DNA of 64,000 nucleotides from positions 10,402,501-10,466,500 of the forward strand of contig NC_090129.1 in the NCBI RefSeq assembly GCF_040581485.1, in the 5' to 3' direction. Each line of letters starts with the position of its first letter. Position 1 is the first letter of the stretch. Shown in pieces: positions 61,645-64,000 of the stretch. A model generated the notes under the pieces. That model saw only the letters and a list, made by a program, of their open reading frames with translations. It was not told the origin of the DNA and searched no databases. Source of the stretch: Linepithema humile. Lineage: Eukaryota; Arthropoda; Insecta; Hymenoptera; Formicidae. A program made the translations under genes and the position numbers.

Positions 61645-63771
61645 TTAATGAACTTGATGGATTAAAGGAAATAATACCCAAAAATTATTTTCATTAGGAA
61701 GAACTATACATTTTGCTATGATGTCCTCAAGCTGAACCATCACAAATTCATTAGACAAATGTTTTACACAAAATATATCTGTAAGCTTTGAATTATAGAG
61801 ATATACATAATATGGATAATAAGACAAAAACTGTTTTCCATAAAAAAAAAGTGTATCATCGAATCTAACTAAAATGTTATGAATTTGTATTATTTTTTCC
61901 CCTTTTATATAACAATAGCAATCTGCATTACGACATTGCCAAACATAAAAGATTAAATTTTTATATTTTAATTTCTTAAACATTTTATATTTAAAAATAT
62001 CATTAACAGGGAATGGCTCTGAATTATATTCATTAAAAGGCAAAGGAATATTATGATTTTCATGGTGCATGTTTTGATTGGAAATATCAATTTCTTTTAA
62101 ACGTCTAAAAATCTGTTGTAAAGGTTTATTGGGAGATCTAACTAAATGTTTGAGACTATTCAAATAGTTTTCAAAAGGGAACGCTGAATAATTATCCAAC
62201 GGTCCAAATTTTTCAACATCATTATTTAAATGACACAATATATGAACGTTATAAATGAGAAATTGAGGGCCATAAATGTTTTCACAGTGTTTTATAAACA
62301 TAACTAAAAGCTCATTAGCTAACTGAGTGCCTAACTTAGTAATGTGTTTCTCAGAGCACAATAAAAAAATGCCACAATGAAATAAAAGAAAATTTTCTTT
62401 TAGAATGTCTTTCAATGCTAAAGGACCTAAATAAATCAGGAACATTCTCAATTCTGTAGCTTTCCAACGTGCAAGCTCAATCAAACTACGAGATTTTCTA
62501 TTAAACTCAACAGGTATAAATTTTCTATAAGAAATTAATCTTTCAGATATAAGATTTACTAATCGACCAGGCAAGCGTATCTTTAAATTACCAGACATCC
62601 AAGTATTTAAAAGTTTTTTCATAACACCTAAACATACGGCGTGCATGTAATCAATTGGAAACTTTGTAACTAAACCAATTGGAAGTTTTGTAAGAGGAGA
62701 AACACCTGTATAGTGATCTTCATCAGTAAATAACTGAAAATCTAAATCTGTTCTTCTTGGAGCTAAAACACTTTTATAGATAACTCTATTTTGAACATAC
62801 TCCCCAGTTTCTATACATTTATCACAAGATGAATAACCGCCATGTGACTTTGTACGTTTTATATAAGCTCTAGCTGGAGCATCGCAAATGAAGCTATGAA
62901 CTTTCACAGTATATAATTTATTTTCAAATAAAAATCCTTCATGTAGCAACTGAAACAATTCATTTACAAAATCTTCTAAGAAAATATCAAGTGGCGAAGG
63001 CTTAGAATTACCACAGTACAAAGTAATGACAAAAGGATTTTCTTCAGGACAATTTTTTATCAAGCCTAAAATAGGCCATAATTGAGTATTTGCACTTTTA
63101 AAAAGGGGAAGTCCATCTATATTAAAACTAACGTCTATTTCATTATTTTGTAACTGTGATGTACATCGAGAAACAAATTGTTTCAATGGCTGTAATAAAC
63201 CTATATAACATAATTCTCCTTTCTCTAACTGTCGACTCGGCATAGATAAAGTTGTCTTTAATAGAGTATGGCTATGTAATGGCAATTTCGAATGAAAAGG
63301 GACTAGAATTTTCAAAAGGTTATCAAGGGCAGCGTGAGTAATGTTATATTGCACAGCCCAATACCTTAATTAAAATAATAAATTTTCCTCGACATTATCT
63401 TGACATAAATACAAAGGCGTGGCTTCAATTAAAGATTTGTGTACTAAATTATTAAAGAGTGTGTTTTTATTATTAAAATCTCGACTCACACAGTCATAAG
63501 CTTCACTAACATTAGTTTGATCATTTGTTAAATTGTGATTGAAATTAACAGCAGAAATATTTATTGCATTATTATCATTTAAATAATTAGTAGTATCAGT
63601 ATTATTAATGCCATGTTTATATTTCTTTTTAGAATTTACCTGTGTCTTTTGACTAACCTGTTTCTGCTGTCGCATCTCTTTCAAAGTATCTTGTGTATCT
63701 ACAGCAATTCGTCGATATAATTGACGGGTACTTACAATATGTTTCTTTTTGTACTCAATTTTTCCAGCCAT
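61645..63771 (-). pseudogene. CACTA (En/Spm, tnp2-like) transposase with one in-frame stop
   Basis: One frame runs from Met at 63771 to the stop at 61645, about 708 codons, broken only by TAA at 63370-63372. The first 133 residues are basic then Asn-rich (MAGKIEYKKKHIVSTRQLY). After the stop the frame continues LRYWAVQYNITHAALDNLL. The catalytic region resembles tnp2-type transposases: NIDGLPLFKS, SFICDAPARAYI, C-x2-C in SSCDKC, and DYMHAVCLGVMKKLL. The later FPFENYLNSLKHLVRSPN holds a candidate catalytic Glu. These elements cut and paste DNA. Terminal CACTA repeats were not located, and the right end may lie beyond the window. A single stop implies recent inactivation, or a stop removed by an unrecognised intron. 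Confidence 0.82.
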
Positions 63772-63816
63772 TTTTAATTAATTTTTTCTCCCTTTTATCA
63801 CAAAAAAATCATTGTA

Positions 63817-63950
63817 TTATTCTACCCTATTATTCCTGCTTGCTCGTCGCATTTGATTTTTCTCTCTATCAGGAGCATGCTTCAGCCATATTTTAATACT
63901 ATCTTCTATCTCCTTGATGGTCACTCCAGGTGTACTACGTTTGATGGATT
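63817..63950 (-). CDS. Partial terminal exon of an unrecognised upstream gene
   Basis: After a TTTTAG acceptor (63952-63951), a frame reads SIKRSTPGVTIKEIEDSIKI then WLKHAPDREKNQMRRA and stops at 63817. It lies 45 bases before the transposase Met. It may be the second protein of the same CACTA-type element, or the end of another gene. No domain recognised. Confidence 0.35.
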
Positions 63951-64000
63951 CTAAAAGAAATTAATAAATTATGCATAATTACAAAAACACTTACAAATAA

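Overview
This is a nuclear window from an insect, most likely an ant. It is AT-rich, with short phase-consistent GT-AG introns. The strongest clue is an allatotropin precursor whose mature peptide reads GFKPEYISTAIGF-amide, a hymenopteran-type sequence. A dense crop of palindromic DNA transposons fits too. The species assignment is inference.

Genes, left to right. (1) 1-1135 (+): the C-terminal 249 residues of the mitochondrial Obg GTPase MTG2/GTPBP5. (2) 1196-6459 (-): cytoplasmic alanyl-tRNA synthetase, 14 coding exons, convergent with MTG2 and 60 bp from its stop. Its last exon adds, in frame, an eEF1B-gamma-like GST domain to a complete AlaRS. This fusion is the most unusual gene structure in the window. 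(3) 8276-8961 (-): a small single-RRM protein. (4) 6.9-16.0 kb: transposon-dominated, with nested elements including three P-superfamily elements with 8-bp target duplications and THAP exons. (5) 16001-16720 (+): mitoribosomal protein mS25. (6) 17647-22522 (+): WASHC5/strumpellin, 17 exons. (7) 24007-24838 (+): allatotropin. (8) 26009-28789 (+): MSL3, 10 exons. (9) 29813-31217 (+): a TMEM256/DUF423 membrane protein. (10) 33344-46678 (-): the HECT ubiquitin ligase TRIP12/ctrip, 23 coding exons, 2059 aa. (11) 49.6-61 kb: a second transposon-rich region with foldbacks, a 45-bp minisatellite, a TTAA-flanked element and three copies of one MITE. (12) 61645-63771 (-): a nearly intact CACTA-type (tnp2-like) transposase interrupted by one in-frame stop, then a partial upstream exon at the window edge.

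The host genes are housekeeping (translation, mitochondrial translation, endosomal actin, chromatin, ubiquitin) plus one neuropeptide, and show no operon-like logic. For each multi-exon gene, exon coordinates were chosen from splice signals and checked so that lengths and phases sum to an open frame. They remain predictions without transcript support. Homology calls rest on remembered family sequences, not searches.
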